Source: JBFELU01 sp041572755
GTDB taxonomy: Bacteria > Actinomycetota > Acidimicrobiia > Spongiisociales > UBA11373
Assembly: GCA_041572755.1 (NCBI GenBank)
Contig: JBFFRY010000001.1
Span: 69,620-133,619 of the forward strand
DNA: 64,000 nt
Reading direction: 5' to 3'
Shown here piece by piece: positions 1 to 8,730 of the stretch (position 1 is its first letter; every line of letters begins with the position of its first letter). A program made the position numbers and the translations under genes. The notes under the pieces were generated by a model. It saw only the letters and a list, made by a program, of their open reading frames with translations. It was not told the DNA's origin and ran no database searches.

Positions 1-2000
1 TGGCGGTGGCTCACATCCTCGCCGGCTACGGCCTCGACGGCGCAACCGTCGCCGCGGCCCTGCTCCATGACACCGTCGAGGACACCGACCTCACCTTGGA
101 GGACGTGAAGAAGGAGTTCGGCGAGGAGGTGGCGGTACTCATCGATGGAGTCACCAAGCTGGACCGGGTCAAGTTCGGCAATCGCGAGGAGGCCCAGGCG
201 GCCACGATCCGCAAGATGGTGGTGGCCATGGCGAGAGACGTCCGGGTGCTGCTCATCAAGTTGGTCGATCGGCTCCACAACGTTCGGACGCTGTATGCCC
301 TGACACCGGAGAAGCAGGAGCGAATCGCTCGGGAGACGATCGAGGTCTACGCCCCGCTGGCGCACCGACTCGGGGTTCAGGAGATCAAACACGAGATGGA
401 GGACGGCTGTTTTGCGATCCTCCATCCCCGCCGGTACGCCGAGATCGAGGAACTGGTCCAGGTCCGGGCCCCGGCCCGCGATGCCTATCTGGAGAAGGTG
501 ATCGCCGAGGTCGAGGGTCTCCTCGCCGACCACGAGATCGAAGCTCTGGTCAGCGGCCGACCCAAGCACCCCTATTCGATCTACCGCAAGATGGTGGACG
601 CCGGCCGTCCTTTCTCCGACATCCACGACCTGCTGGGCATCCGGATCATCACCGGGACCATCGCCGGCTGCTACGCGGCGCTGGGGGTGATCCACACCCG
701 GTGGCCCCCGGTCCAGGGCCGCTTCAAGGACTTCATCGCGATGCCCAAGTTCAATCTGTATCAGAGCCTGCATACCACCGTGCTCGGACCCGACGGGAGG
801 CCCCTGGAGGTGCAGATCAGGACCGCCGAGATGCACGAGCGGGCGGAGCGGGGCATCGCCGCCCACTGGCGGTACAAGGAGGGCGGCGGTCCGCCGGAGG
901 TGGAAGGGGTTCGTGAGATCGTCGGGCTCCCCGAGGAGTACGACCGGCCCGAGGACTTTCTGGCCGGGCTCAAGCTCGACCTCTATCAGAACGAGGTGTT
1001 CGTGCTCACGCCGGCCGGCGACGTCAAGACCCTCCCCCGGGGGGCGACGCCCGTGGATTTCGCCTATTCGGTGCACACCGAGGTCGGCCACCGGTGTGTG
1101 GGCGCCAAGGTCAACGGCCGTTTGGTGCCGCTCGACACCGCACTCGAGTCGGGGGACATCATCGAGGTCTTGACCTCGAGGGCGGAATCGGCGGGTCCGA
1201 GTCGCGATTGGCTGGGCTTTGTGCGGACCTCGCGGGCTTCCTCGAAGATCCGCCAGTGGTTCAGCCGGGAACGCCGCGAGAACGCACTCACCGAGGGCCG
1301 GGATCAGGTGGCCAAGCTGCTGCGCCGGGAGGGTCTGGGCTTGACGGCGTCCAAGCGCGACGAGGCGCTCACCGAGGTCGCCGAATCCTTTGGGTACCAG
1401 GACGCGGACTCGCTCTACGTGGCGGTCGGTGCCGGCAACGTGCAGCCGCAGACCGTGGTGGGGCGCCTGGTTCGGATCGTTCGTCCTCGGGAGATCGGCG
1501 AGGAGGACGAAGACCTCCTGGCCCCGCCCCGGGTGCGTGCCGCCGCACCGTCTCGCGGCGTTGTGGTGGAGGGTTTCGACGACATCACCACCCGCATCGC
1601 CCGATGCTGTGCGCCGGTGCCGGGCGATCCGATCGTCGGCTTCGTGACGCTGGGTCACGGGGTGTCGATCCACCGCGCCGACTGCACGAATGTGGGCGCC
1701 CTCGCGGAGCGCCGGGAGAGGATGATCGATGTGTCCTGGGGGACCGATCGACAGGCTGTCTTCGCTACCTGGCTGCAGTTGGAAGCTCTGGATCGCCCCC
1801 GGCTGCTCCGAGACATCACCGACGTGCTCGGCGACCTGGGGATCAACATCGTGGCGTCGTCGTCGGCGACCGGTCGGGATCGCATTGCCATTCTTCGTTT
1901 CGAGATCGAGCTCTCCGATACCGATCAGTTGGAGCGGGCGATCGCGGAGGTGCAGGCCGTGGAGGGCGTCTACGACGCCTATCGCCTCGCCGCTCCCTGA
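1..2000 (+). CDS. relA: Bifunctional (p)ppGpp synthetase/hydrolase, 5' end outside window
   Basis: RelA/SpoT-family enzyme that makes and degrades the stringent-response alarmone (p)ppGpp. The reading frame is open to base 1, so the true start lies upstream; about 665 residues are visible against 720-790 usual. Numbering from the first in-frame GTG at base 6: HD hydrolase site with HD...ED around residues 21-26, synthetase domain about 180-270 (GRPKHPYSIYRKM, then MPKFNLYQSLHTT near 247), TGS domain about 330-390, a Cys-containing segment near 525-562, and a C-terminal ACT domain from about 583. Both catalytic halves look intact, so it is probably bifunctional. In many actinobacteria relA lies a few genes upstream of hisS; here pilin genes separate them. 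Confidence 0.95.
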   Translation, partial: AVAHILAGYGLDGATVAAALLHDTVEDTDLTLEDVKKEFGEEVAVLIDGVTKLDRVKFGNREEAQAATIRKMVVAMARDVRVLLIKLVDRLHNVRTLYALTPEKQERIARETIEVYAPLAHRLGVQEIKHEMEDGCFAILHPRRYAEIEELVQVRAPARDAYLEKVIAEVEGLLADHEIEALVSGRPKHPYSIYRKMVDAGRPFSDIHDLLGIRIITGTIAGCYAALGVIHTRWPPVQGRFKDFIAMPKFNLYQSLHTTVLGPDGRPLEVQIRTAEMHERAERGIAAHWRYKEGGGPPEVEGVREIVGLPEEYDRPEDFLAGLKLDLYQNEVFVLTPAGDVKTLPRGATPVDFAYSVHTEVGHRCVGAKVNGRLVPLDTALESGDIIEVLTSRAESAGPSRDWLGFVRTSRASSKIRQWFSRERRENALTEGRDQVAKLLRREGLGLTASKRDEALTEVAESFGYQDADSLYVAVGAGNVQPQTVVGRLVRIVRPREIGEEDEDLLAPPRVRAAAPSRGVVVEGFDDITTRIARCCAPVPGDPIVGFVTLGHGVSIHRADCTNVGALAERRERMIDVSWGTDRQAVFATWLQLEALDRPRLLRDITDVLGDLGINIVASSSATGRDRIAILRFEIELSDTDQLERAIAEVQAVEGVYDAYRLAAP

Positions 2001-2024
2001 CCCCCGATCACCACAAAGGGTGGC

Positions 2025-2050
2025 TCAAGGGGCTACAAATAGTGGTCGAT
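2025..2050 (+). promoter_or_regulatory. Sigma-28-like promoter of minor pilin cassette A
   Basis: TCAA at 2025-2028, 16 bases, then GTCGAT at 2045-2050. The downstream half shares the 13-mer AATAGTGGTCGAT with the site before cassette B. The predicted start of transcription is near 2057, giving a leader of about 22 bases with AAGGGGG before the GTG start. The layout matches the FliA/WhiG class (TAAA-N15/16-GCCGATAA) with one or two mismatches. Confidence 0.6.
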
Positions 2051-2078
2051 ACCACTGGGGTCCACCCCAAGGGGGCCC

Positions 2079-3401
2079 GTGTCCGATGCTGCAACCCGCC
2101 GGTCGGGTGAAGAGGGTTTCACGATCGTCGAGCTGAGCGTGGCGATGGTGATCGCCGTGATCGTGATGGTGGCAGCGAGCAGTACGCTGCAGAGTGCCCT
2201 GAGCGGCTCGCGAGGCAACCGGTTCCGCCAGGAAGCGACCGCCGTCGCCATGGCGACGTTCGAACACGCCCGCAGTCTCGAGTGGGAGCAGCTGGCCATG
2301 GCGGGGGTCGATCCGCAAGACCCGTGGATCACCAACGGGATGCTGCCCGCATCCGCCAGTGGCCTCGATCAGGATGAACCGATCCTCGAGTGCCCGACGG
2401 GTGTCCTGGCTCCCATCACCACCGAGACGGTGGGACAGATTCCCTTCACGACGCGGACCTACGTGACTGACGTGAGCGAGACGCTGCGCCGGGTCTACGT
2501 GCTGGTCGATTGGGAAATCGAGGGCAACACCTTCCGGTACCGATCCGATTCCCTGATCTCGGTCATCTCGGCGCGAGGCGCCCGCGTGGCCGAGCAGCCG
2601 TTGTTCCCCGAGGCGGCGATCCTGGCGACCGGCAGCGTGTCGCTGTCCCCCGGCTCGACCGCCAGCAATCCCCCCACAGCTCACTCGGCCTCGATCTGGC
2701 TGAACACCAGCTTCTCAAACCTCGATGCGGTGGTCGATGGGGACATCGTGGCCGGCGGGACGGTGACCGTGAATCCACTCAACATTTCCGGCGAGATAGA
2801 ACAGAACGCCGGGTCACCGGTGCACGTGCCCGATGACGCGACCCTGGATGCCTGGCAGGCGGGCTTGGTGGCCGAGGCCCAGGCCGGCGTCTCGCTGATC
2901 GGGAATCAGACATTTGCGAACACGACCGTCGCCGCCCCGGTGTACGTCAACGGCAGCGTGACGTTTGCCGGGGAGGTGACGGTCACAGGCTCCGGTCCTC
3001 TCTACGCGACCGGGCCGATCGTGCTCGACTCGGGAGCTTCGGTGAGTTCGGCGGCGGCCTTTCTGGTCGCCGAGGGAGTGGTGGACTTCAGGCCGGGAAG
3101 TCAATTCCGCGTGGGGGAATCGGGCGCGGCGGGAGTGGTCTCATTCAGCCCGTCCGCCACCGCCATCAATCTGGTGGGAGGGGCCCCGGCCACCGTGCAA
3201 GGGGTGGCCTTTGCTCCCAACGGGGGGGTCCGCCTCACCGGCATCCTGCCATGGCACGGTGCCCTGGTCGCCATGGGGGACGGCAGCGGCGACGTCGACA
3301 TGGGGGGCGGCGCTTGGGTCGAATACCCGGCCAACCTCGTCCCGACCACCACGTTGTTCAACGGGCTTCGCCCCGTCGTTTCGGTGAGCCCATGCGCTTG
3401 A
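2079..3401 (+). CDS. PilV-like minor pilin with C-terminal repeat domain (cassette A)
   Basis: Prepilin-like protein of 440 residues, far longer than an ordinary minor pilin. The class III signal is EEG|FTIVELSVAMV: cleavage after Gly13, Glu18 at mature position 5, then a hydrophobic helix. Residues about 40-165 match the PilV-like protein of cassette B (7567-8106), including TYVTD...LRRVYVLVDWE. From about residue 175 a Gly/Ser/Val-rich region, probably a beta-solenoid, matches the two C-terminal domains of the 5421-7577 protein (FPEAAILATG..., DAWQAGLVAEAQ, APNGGVRLTG). Such proteins usually prime or cap the pilus, or adhere. The GTG start is set by the AAGGGGG site just upstream. The next gene overlaps its end by 10 bases. 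Confidence 0.85.
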   Translation: MSDAATRRSGEEGFTIVELSVAMVIAVIVMVAASSTLQSALSGSRGNRFRQEATAVAMATFEHARSLEWEQLAMAGVDPQDPWITNGMLPASASGLDQDEPILECPTGVLAPITTETVGQIPFTTRTYVTDVSETLRRVYVLVDWEIEGNTFRYRSDSLISVISARGARVAEQPLFPEAAILATGSVSLSPGSTASNPPTAHSASIWLNTSFSNLDAVVDGDIVAGGTVTVNPLNISGEIEQNAGSPVHVPDDATLDAWQAGLVAEAQAGVSLIGNQTFANTTVAAPVYVNGSVTFAGEVTVTGSGPLYATGPIVLDSGASVSSAAAFLVAEGVVDFRPGSQFRVGESGAAGVVSFSPSATAINLVGGAPATVQGVAFAPNGGVRLTGILPWHGALVAMGDGSGDVDMGGGAWVEYPANLVPTTTLFNGLRPVVSVSPCA

Positions 3402-3937
3402 TGGGGATGTTCCGGCGGTCGAAGCCGCGTCCCGGGTTCGAGGCCGGGGCGACGGTGGTGGAGTTGGCCATCGCCATGATCGGGCTGGGGATCATCTCGA
3501 TGACGATGATGTCCTTCTTCGTGGGTGCCACCTCCGTCGAGGACCTCCACAAGGCCGACGACCTGGCCCTCGAGCAGATCCGAGATGCCCGGGCGCGGCT
3601 GAGCCGGGACGTGCGAGAGGCGCGCCGCTTCACCTCGATCGGTCAGTACGGGTTCACGGTGTGGATCGACCAGCAGTGGGACAACGTGATCGACGTGGGC
3701 GAACTGGTGACCTGGGGGATCAACACCGATGGGGCTCTGTTCCGCTCCACCGACGGCACCGACCGGATCGAGGCCCGGGGGCTGCTGCTCGATCAGTCGA
3801 GATTCACCTACGACAGCGTCCTCGCCGACCACGCCACCATGATCGAGGTTCATCTCGTGGTCGGGGTGGACGATGCCGCCGAAGTGGGGGGGACCCGTTC
3901 CCTCGACACCGAGGTGTCCCTGAGGAACGTGCCATGA
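3392..3937 (+). CDS. PilW-like minor pilin (cassette A)
   Basis: 181-residue prepilin. Motif EAG|ATVVELAIAMIG: cleavage after Gly19, Glu24 at mature position 5, followed by a hydrophobic helix rich in Met and Ile. The soluble part (FTVWIDQQWDN...GELVTWGINTDGALFRSTDG) aligns with the cassette B protein at 8103-8651, so the two are paralogues. ATG 3392 was chosen because it overlaps the preceding gene and leaves a normal short leader peptide; the open frame upstream is only the shadow of that gene. The end overlaps the next gene as ATGA, implying translational coupling. Probably part of the pilus initiation complex; exact role is inferred. Confidence 0.83.
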   Translation: MRLMGMFRRSKPRPGFEAGATVVELAIAMIGLGIISMTMMSFFVGATSVEDLHKADDLALEQIRDARARLSRDVREARRFTSIGQYGFTVWIDQQWDNVIDVGELVTWGINTDGALFRSTDGTDRIEARGLLLDQSRFTYDSVLADHATMIEVHLVVGVDDAAEVGGTRSLDTEVSLRNVP

Positions 3938-5310
3938 GATTGCGAAACCAGTTGCGCGGTGACCAGGGGCTGGCGGTGGCGGCCGTGCTCATCCTCGGTC
4001 TGGCGATCGTGATGCTGTCGTCCGTGGTGGTGGTGCGCTCACTGCGCCAGTCGAACACCGCGCTCTCCGACGCCGGGTGGGAGCAAGCCCTCCAGGTGGC
4101 CGAGTCGGGGCTCGACGAGGGCTTGGTGGCAATTGCCGAGGACGAGGATTTCACCACCGGTGAGGTGTTCCCCTCCTCGTTCTCAGGGAACGAGGAGGCT
4201 CGGGCCTGGATGGTGGCCGCGGCAGATGCTCGCAGCCCTGCCGACGTGCGCCCGACACCCCTGGGGGAGTACGTGATCGTGCGGCCGAGCAACACCGTGA
4301 TGGTGTTCGCCGTCGGCTACGTCCCCACCCGCGTCGCCGAGACGCGCCGAGTTCGGGTGGTGGGAGCCCGCATCGGCGACGCCACCGTGAACGGGAGCTG
4401 GCTGGCCCGCTATGCCCTTCTCACCGGGGACCGTCTCGAGATGGGCGGGAACCCCACCATCGTCAGCGGAGCCACCGTCGGAGTGCACGCCAACGGGTTC
4501 CTCGACGTGCGGGGCAGCGTGTTCGTCGACGGATGCCTCAGCGCATCCGACGGTGCCAACGTGACCGGCTCCCTGGCCCAGGATCCCGGATGCGGTGCTC
4601 CCGGGATCCAGGTACCGGTCGAAGTCCCGGTGGTGGACGTGCGCTCCTTCTGGCCCCGCAGCGAGTACGACCTGTGTCCCGGGGGGCGGGTCAAGGCGGG
4701 ACCCTCCCATCCCACCCACGGGCACACCGTCGGCAATGCCCCATGCACCGGGTCGACCCTGGAGGTCGATGCGGGCACCACGCCGTATCGCGGTTGGATC
4801 TGGGATGGGTACGACGCCAAGCTGGCCGCCGATTGGCGCCACATGAGCCAGGCCACCTACGACGGGGTCTACTACGTCCACCAGGGATCGGCAGACATCG
4901 CTTCGAGCCCGGGGTCGCCGGCCGACCGCTGGGAGGTGACCATCCTCACGGAGGGGATCGGGGCTTGTCCAGAGATCATCGGCGGTGATGTCGAGATCAG
5001 CGGCAGCCCATCCATGGCACCCGATCCCGACGCCCAGAACCTGTTGATCGCCGCCGGCCGAGACTTCACCATCGCGGGCGCTCCCAGCCTGACCGGGCTG
5101 ATCGCGGTCCATGAGCAGATCGTCAACAGCGGAGACCCCGAGGGGGTGGAGAGCGCCTGGCTCGCCGAAGGCGCCTGCGATTCCTCCAACGATTGGGTCG
5201 ATGTCACCGACATCTCGGGGAACGCCACCATCAGCAACAGCGGACCGATCGCATCGCCTTTCGCCGGCTCCAACACGGTTCCCGTGGTGATGGCCTGGGG
5301 AGAGTTGTAG
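3934..5310 (+). CDS. PilX-like pilus assembly protein with large extracellular region (cassette A)
   Basis: 458-residue protein. The N-terminus (GDQG|LAVAAVLILGLAIVML) is pilin-like but lacks Glu at position 5, as is common in PilX. AESGLDEG near residue 57 is the typical PilX helix motif. The rest is a Gly/Ser/Val-rich region with four or more Cys (...VDGCLSASDG, DPGCGAP, DLCPGG, ACPEIIGGDVEISG) and repeated 'V.GS..V.G' turns suggesting a right-handed beta structure. That region is only loosely like the repeat domain of its neighbours. It starts at ATG 3934 overlapping the upstream stop. An untranslated gap of 110 bases follows before cassette B. Confidence 0.78.
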   Translation: MRLRNQLRGDQGLAVAAVLILGLAIVMLSSVVVVRSLRQSNTALSDAGWEQALQVAESGLDEGLVAIAEDEDFTTGEVFPSSFSGNEEARAWMVAAADARSPADVRPTPLGEYVIVRPSNTVMVFAVGYVPTRVAETRRVRVVGARIGDATVNGSWLARYALLTGDRLEMGGNPTIVSGATVGVHANGFLDVRGSVFVDGCLSASDGANVTGSLAQDPGCGAPGIQVPVEVPVVDVRSFWPRSEYDLCPGGRVKAGPSHPTHGHTVGNAPCTGSTLEVDAGTTPYRGWIWDGYDAKLAADWRHMSQATYDGVYYVHQGSADIASSPGSPADRWEVTILTEGIGACPEIIGGDVEISGSPSMAPDPDAQNLLIAAGRDFTIAGAPSLTGLIAVHEQIVNSGDPEGVESAWLAEGACDSSNDWVDVTDISGNATISNSGPIASPFAGSNTVPVVMAWGEL

Positions 5311-5385
5311 GCGGATTCCGACGCACTGGGGGGGCAATCGGCTCCGGAGGGTCGGCAGAGGGGCCGCTCAACCACCCAGAATCGC

Positions 5386-5411
5386 TTAATCAAACACTAA
5401 TAGTGGTCGAT
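5386..5411 (+). promoter_or_regulatory. Sigma-28-like promoter of minor pilin cassette B
   Basis: TTAA at 5386-5389, 16 bases, GTCGAT at 5406-5411. Spacing and the AATAGTGGTCGAT core are identical to those upstream of cassette A. The predicted transcription start (about 5418) is only 3 bases before ATG 5421, so the first gene of cassette B may be translated from a leaderless or nearly leaderless mRNA. Confidence 0.6.
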
Positions 5412-5420
5412 GGATCATCG

Positions 5421-7577
5421 ATGTCGAAACGACCGTTGCAAGGAACGAGGTTGCCACGCCGCCCCGATCAATCGCGGATTCGCGCCGAGGAGGGGATCGC
5501 GATGATCTCGGTGGCACTGTTCGGGATCGCCCTGATCGCCATCATGACCGTGCTGACGCAGAGGGTCGCCGGCACGCTGTCGGCGGCCTCGAACGACCGC
5601 GAGTACGAGGACGCCATGTACGCGGCCGAAGCCGGCCTCGACGTCGGTCTCAGCCAACTCGCAGTCGACCCCGCCTTCTCGACCATCACCACGGGTATCG
5701 ACCTCTCCAGCAGGGAGGCCGTGATCCTCGCCGCCGAACAGCTCGCTGCCGACCCCGAGCAGGTCGTGTCCACGCCGAGCGGCGATTACGTCATCGTCAA
5801 GCGATCCGACAGTGACACGGTGTACGCGGTCGGGGCCGCGCCCTCCTGGACCGACGGGAACCGGCGGGTTCGAGTGGTCGAAGGGACCGTCGAACCCCTC
5901 GAATCCGAGGTCTGCTGGCCGGAAGGGGCGCTGATCGCCAACGGTCTCCTCGAATGGGGCGGGGGAGCCGTCATGACGGTGCCCTCCTCGGCACACGCCG
6001 CCCACGCCATCGGGAACGGCAGCTTCAAAGGGTCCTCGGGGATCTTCATCGACGGTGACATCCGAGTGGCCGGGGAGATATTCAACACTGCGCAGTCGAA
6101 CCTCTACGGAACGATGGAAACTGGGGCCAACCCCCTCAACTTCCCCTCCGGCGCCGCCCTGGCGACGTGGCAGAGCGAACTGGAGATGGAAGCGCTGATG
6201 GGTGGGGGAACCATCGGGACGATCGATCTCTCCGGGCCCATGACGATCGATGCACCCGTTCGCATCGACGGCGACATCTTCCTGCGCAGTGGCGGCCACC
6301 TGACCATCAACGGTCCCGGCGTGGTCTACGTGACCGGCATGGTGGAACTCGGCGGTGACTCGGTGCTGGAGAACGGATCGCTCCTGGCCGTCGCCGGCCA
6401 GTTCAAACAGGGGGGAGGAACCTCCTACCTCCTCACCGGATCCGTGGCCGATTCGGGTTTGGTCAGCTTCCTCGGCGGTACCACCGACGCCATCATCTTC
6501 GAAGGTGCGGCGACCGGCATGCAGGGAGTCATCTACGCAGCGCGCGGGGGCGTGAAGCTGACCGGCCCGGCGGCATTGCAGGGCGCCGCCATCGCCGGCG
6601 GCGGTCCCCCCTACGGGCAGCTCAAGGCGGGCGGTGCGACCACCGTCACCTATCCGGCCGGCCTGCTGCCCGCCAGTGCCTGGTTGCCTGAGGTGACCGG
6701 TGGCCCCGGGGGTGGGTGCGGGCCGGGATCCAACCTGTGGTTCCCCGATGCGGCGATCATCGCCAACGGTCAGGTCGTCATGAGCGGCGGTGCGATCACG
6801 TCGTCGAATCCCAACGGATCCGGGGTCGCCCACGTGATGACGAACAGCACCTTCAAGGATGCCACCGCCTGGATCGACGGTGACCTCTTGGCGGGCAGCA
6901 CGGCAACGGTCGACCCGACCAAGGTCGGCGGCACCGTGACGCAGGACATGGGCGTCGTATGGCAGTTCCCGCCGCAAACGGAAGTGGATGCATGGCAGGC
7001 CAGCCTCGTCGAACTCGCCCAGCAAGGGCCGACGGTGGGCTCGGTGAAAGTCGACTCCTCCGGTTCCCTGAGCGCCCCCCTCTTCATCGAAGGGGACCTC
7101 ACGATCTCCGGCGTCACCCTGACACTCGACGGACCCGGCGTCATCTACGTGACCGGGAAGGTGGTGGCCTCCGGGGGAAGCCGAGTCATCAACAATGGTG
7201 TGGTGCTCGCTTCGGGTCTCCAGATGGTCTTCTCGGGTGGGAGCACCTACGAAGTCAGCAGCGATCCGATGGGTGCCGGCATCGTCAGCTTTGCCCAGGG
7301 CGTCGACAAGGCGCTCGAGCTGTCGGGTGGCTCGAGCGGTGTGGCTCACGGCATCGCCTACGCCCCCAACGGGGGCGTCAAGCTGACCGGCTCGTCGGCC
7401 TGGCTCGGGGCTTTGATTGGGGGCGGCTCGGGCGGCAAGGGGAAGGTCGAACTGTCCGGCGGATCGAGCGTCGTCTTCCCCACGGGCTTGGTGTCATCCA
7501 CCCAATTCCTTCCCGGCCATGAGGACCCGGAGCCGGTTCATGTGACGCTCAACCTGGTGAGGCGCCGTGAGCTGTGA
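5421..7577 (+). CDS. PilX-like protein with two tandem repeat domains (cassette B)
   Basis: 718-residue pilus-associated protein. The N-terminal segment EEG|IAMISVALFGIALIAIM (cleavage after Gly25, no Glu5) and YAAEAGLDVGLSQL identify a PilX-like stalk. Two homologous domains of about 260 residues follow, roughly 165-425 (WPEGALIANG...) and 438-705 (FPDAAIIANG...). Each runs through IDGDI/IDGDL, ATWQSEL/DAWQASL, GPGVVYVTG/GPGVIYVTG and GGVKLTG. The same domain ends the cassette A PilV-like protein. ATG 5421 is favoured by the promoter position; ATG 5502 has a better ribosome site (GAGGAGGGG) but would begin inside the membrane helix. Likely an exposed adhesin or pilus-tip module. I suspect a known domain of unknown function often paired with PilX N-termini, but cannot confirm it. 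Confidence 0.8.
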   Translation: MSKRPLQGTRLPRRPDQSRIRAEEGIAMISVALFGIALIAIMTVLTQRVAGTLSAASNDREYEDAMYAAEAGLDVGLSQLAVDPAFSTITTGIDLSSREAVILAAEQLAADPEQVVSTPSGDYVIVKRSDSDTVYAVGAAPSWTDGNRRVRVVEGTVEPLESEVCWPEGALIANGLLEWGGGAVMTVPSSAHAAHAIGNGSFKGSSGIFIDGDIRVAGEIFNTAQSNLYGTMETGANPLNFPSGAALATWQSELEMEALMGGGTIGTIDLSGPMTIDAPVRIDGDIFLRSGGHLTINGPGVVYVTGMVELGGDSVLENGSLLAVAGQFKQGGGTSYLLTGSVADSGLVSFLGGTTDAIIFEGAATGMQGVIYAARGGVKLTGPAALQGAAIAGGGPPYGQLKAGGATTVTYPAGLLPASAWLPEVTGGPGGGCGPGSNLWFPDAAIIANGQVVMSGGAITSSNPNGSGVAHVMTNSTFKDATAWIDGDLLAGSTATVDPTKVGGTVTQDMGVVWQFPPQTEVDAWQASLVELAQQGPTVGSVKVDSSGSLSAPLFIEGDLTISGVTLTLDGPGVIYVTGKVVASGGSRVINNGVVLASGLQMVFSGGSTYEVSSDPMGAGIVSFAQGVDKALELSGGSSGVAHGIAYAPNGGVKLTGSSAWLGALIGGGSGGKGKVELSGGSSVVFPTGLVSSTQFLPGHEDPEPVHVTLNLVRRREL

Positions 7578-8106
7578 GCGACGCTTCGACGGCACGGATG
7601 CCGCCCGGGGGTCCCGGGGCAAGGACGCCGGGATGGGTCTCGTCGAGACGGCGATCGCGCTGATGCTGGTCGCTTTGATCGTCCTCTCGGTGGGGGCGGC
7701 CATCGATTCGACCGGAAGCTCATTGCGACAAACCCGCTTGCAGGAACAGGCGACCCAACTGGCGCTCGAGGGGATCGAGTGGGCGCGTGGCGTCGACTGG
7801 AGTCAGTTGAGCCTCGACCCCGCCGCCGAGACCGACGATCCCAATATCGACGCCGTGCAGCGCACCCTGCTCGGCGCCTCCTTCGGTCTGGAGGCGGACG
7901 AGCCCCTGGTCGAGGGCGGCGAGAGCCCGCTCATACCCCCCGTCTATCAGGAGACACTCGATGGAACGCCCTTCACGATCCGTTCCTACGTCACCGAGGC
8001 GGGCTATCTCCTTCGCAGGGCCACGGTCGTCGTCTCCTGGGAATCCGAGGCCTCGTCCCACCGGCATGTGGCATCCACCATCATCTCCGAGGTGAGTGCG
8101 GGGTGA
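7567..8106 (+). CDS. PilV-like minor pilin (cassette B)
   Basis: 179-residue prepilin. Motif KDAG|MGLVETAIALM: cleavage after Gly22, Glu27 at mature position 5. The body (LEGIEWARGVDW..., GTPFTIRSYVTEAGYLLRRATVVVSWE) matches the first 165 residues of the cassette A PilV-like protein, but this copy stops where the other continues into the repeat domain. The GTG start overlaps the upstream gene by 11 bases. Its end forms a GTGA overlap with the next gene. Probably a component of the priming minor-pilin complex. Confidence 0.82.
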   Translation: MSCERRFDGTDAARGSRGKDAGMGLVETAIALMLVALIVLSVGAAIDSTGSSLRQTRLQEQATQLALEGIEWARGVDWSQLSLDPAAETDDPNIDAVQRTLLGASFGLEADEPLVEGGESPLIPPVYQETLDGTPFTIRSYVTEAGYLLRRATVVVSWESEASSHRHVASTIISEVSAG

Positions 8107-8651
8107 GCACCGTGGCCAGGCCTTCCGGGGAGCGCGGGACGAGTGTCATCGAACTGTCTGTGTCGATGTTCATCATCGGCGTCGTCGGGTTGATCATGGT
8201 CGCCTGGATGGCGGCGGCGGGAAGGACGACTCAGACGCAGGAAGACGTGACGTCGTCTCTCGACGCTCTCCGCGAGGCCAAGTCGCAGCTGGTCAGAGAG
8301 CTCCGCTTCGCCGACGAGTTGGCGGTCGACTCGACCCTCAGCAACGCACACGAGGTCACGATCTGGATCGACTCCGTTGACGGCGGCGAAGTCGGGGTAG
8401 CCGACCTCGGGGAGTGGATCACCTGGAAGATCACAGCAGAAGGAACATTGGTGCGCACCACCGACGGTCCCGATGATGTTCCGGTCGAGGTCACCCGTGG
8501 CCTCGTCTTCGACGTCGACGGCGGACCGGAATCCAGCGTGTTCACCTATCCCGCCGTCGGGGTCGTGGGGATCCACTTCGTGGCTCAGACGGTCGACTCC
8601 AGGACATCACCCCAGACGATCGAGACCCAGGTACGGGTTCGGAACCAGTAG
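8103..8651 (+). CDS. PilW-like minor pilin (cassette B)
   Basis: 182-residue prepilin. Motif ERG|TSVIELSVSMFIIG: cleavage after Gly12, Glu17 at mature position 5, then a long hydrophobic helix. VTIWIDSVDGG...GEWITWKITAEGTLVRTTDG aligns with the PilW-like protein of cassette A, showing that the whole cassette was duplicated. It starts at GTG 8103 overlapping the preceding stop and is the last gene of the cassette. A weak GC hairpin (about 8697-8714) without a T tract lies in the 79-base gap that follows. Confidence 0.82.
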   Translation: MSTVARPSGERGTSVIELSVSMFIIGVVGLIMVAWMAAAGRTTQTQEDVTSSLDALREAKSQLVRELRFADELAVDSTLSNAHEVTIWIDSVDGGEVGVADLGEWITWKITAEGTLVRTTDGPDDVPVEVTRGLVFDVDGGPESSVFTYPAVGVVGIHFVAQTVDSRTSPQTIETQVRVRNQ

Positions 8652-8718
8652 TCGTCGCCGCCGACGGGGCGATTCCCGGTCGCCACCCGGCGTGAACCGC
8701 CGCTTCCGGGCGGCTATC

Positions 8719-8724
8719 TAACCT
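8719..8724 (+). promoter_or_regulatory. -10 element TAACCT, predicted leaderless start
   Basis: TAACCT ends 6 bases before GTG 8731, so the predicted first transcribed base is the G of the start codon. No Shine-Dalgarno sequence precedes the gene. Confidence 0.55.
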
Positions 8725-8730
8725 CTCCTT

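Noticed and set aside
5415..7349. 644-residue reverse-strand open frame opposite the PilX-like gene
   Set aside because: High-GC shadow frame: His/Gly/Asp/Arg-rich composition, no recognisable motif, no ribosome site. The forward frame has a clear pilin N-terminus and an internal domain duplication.
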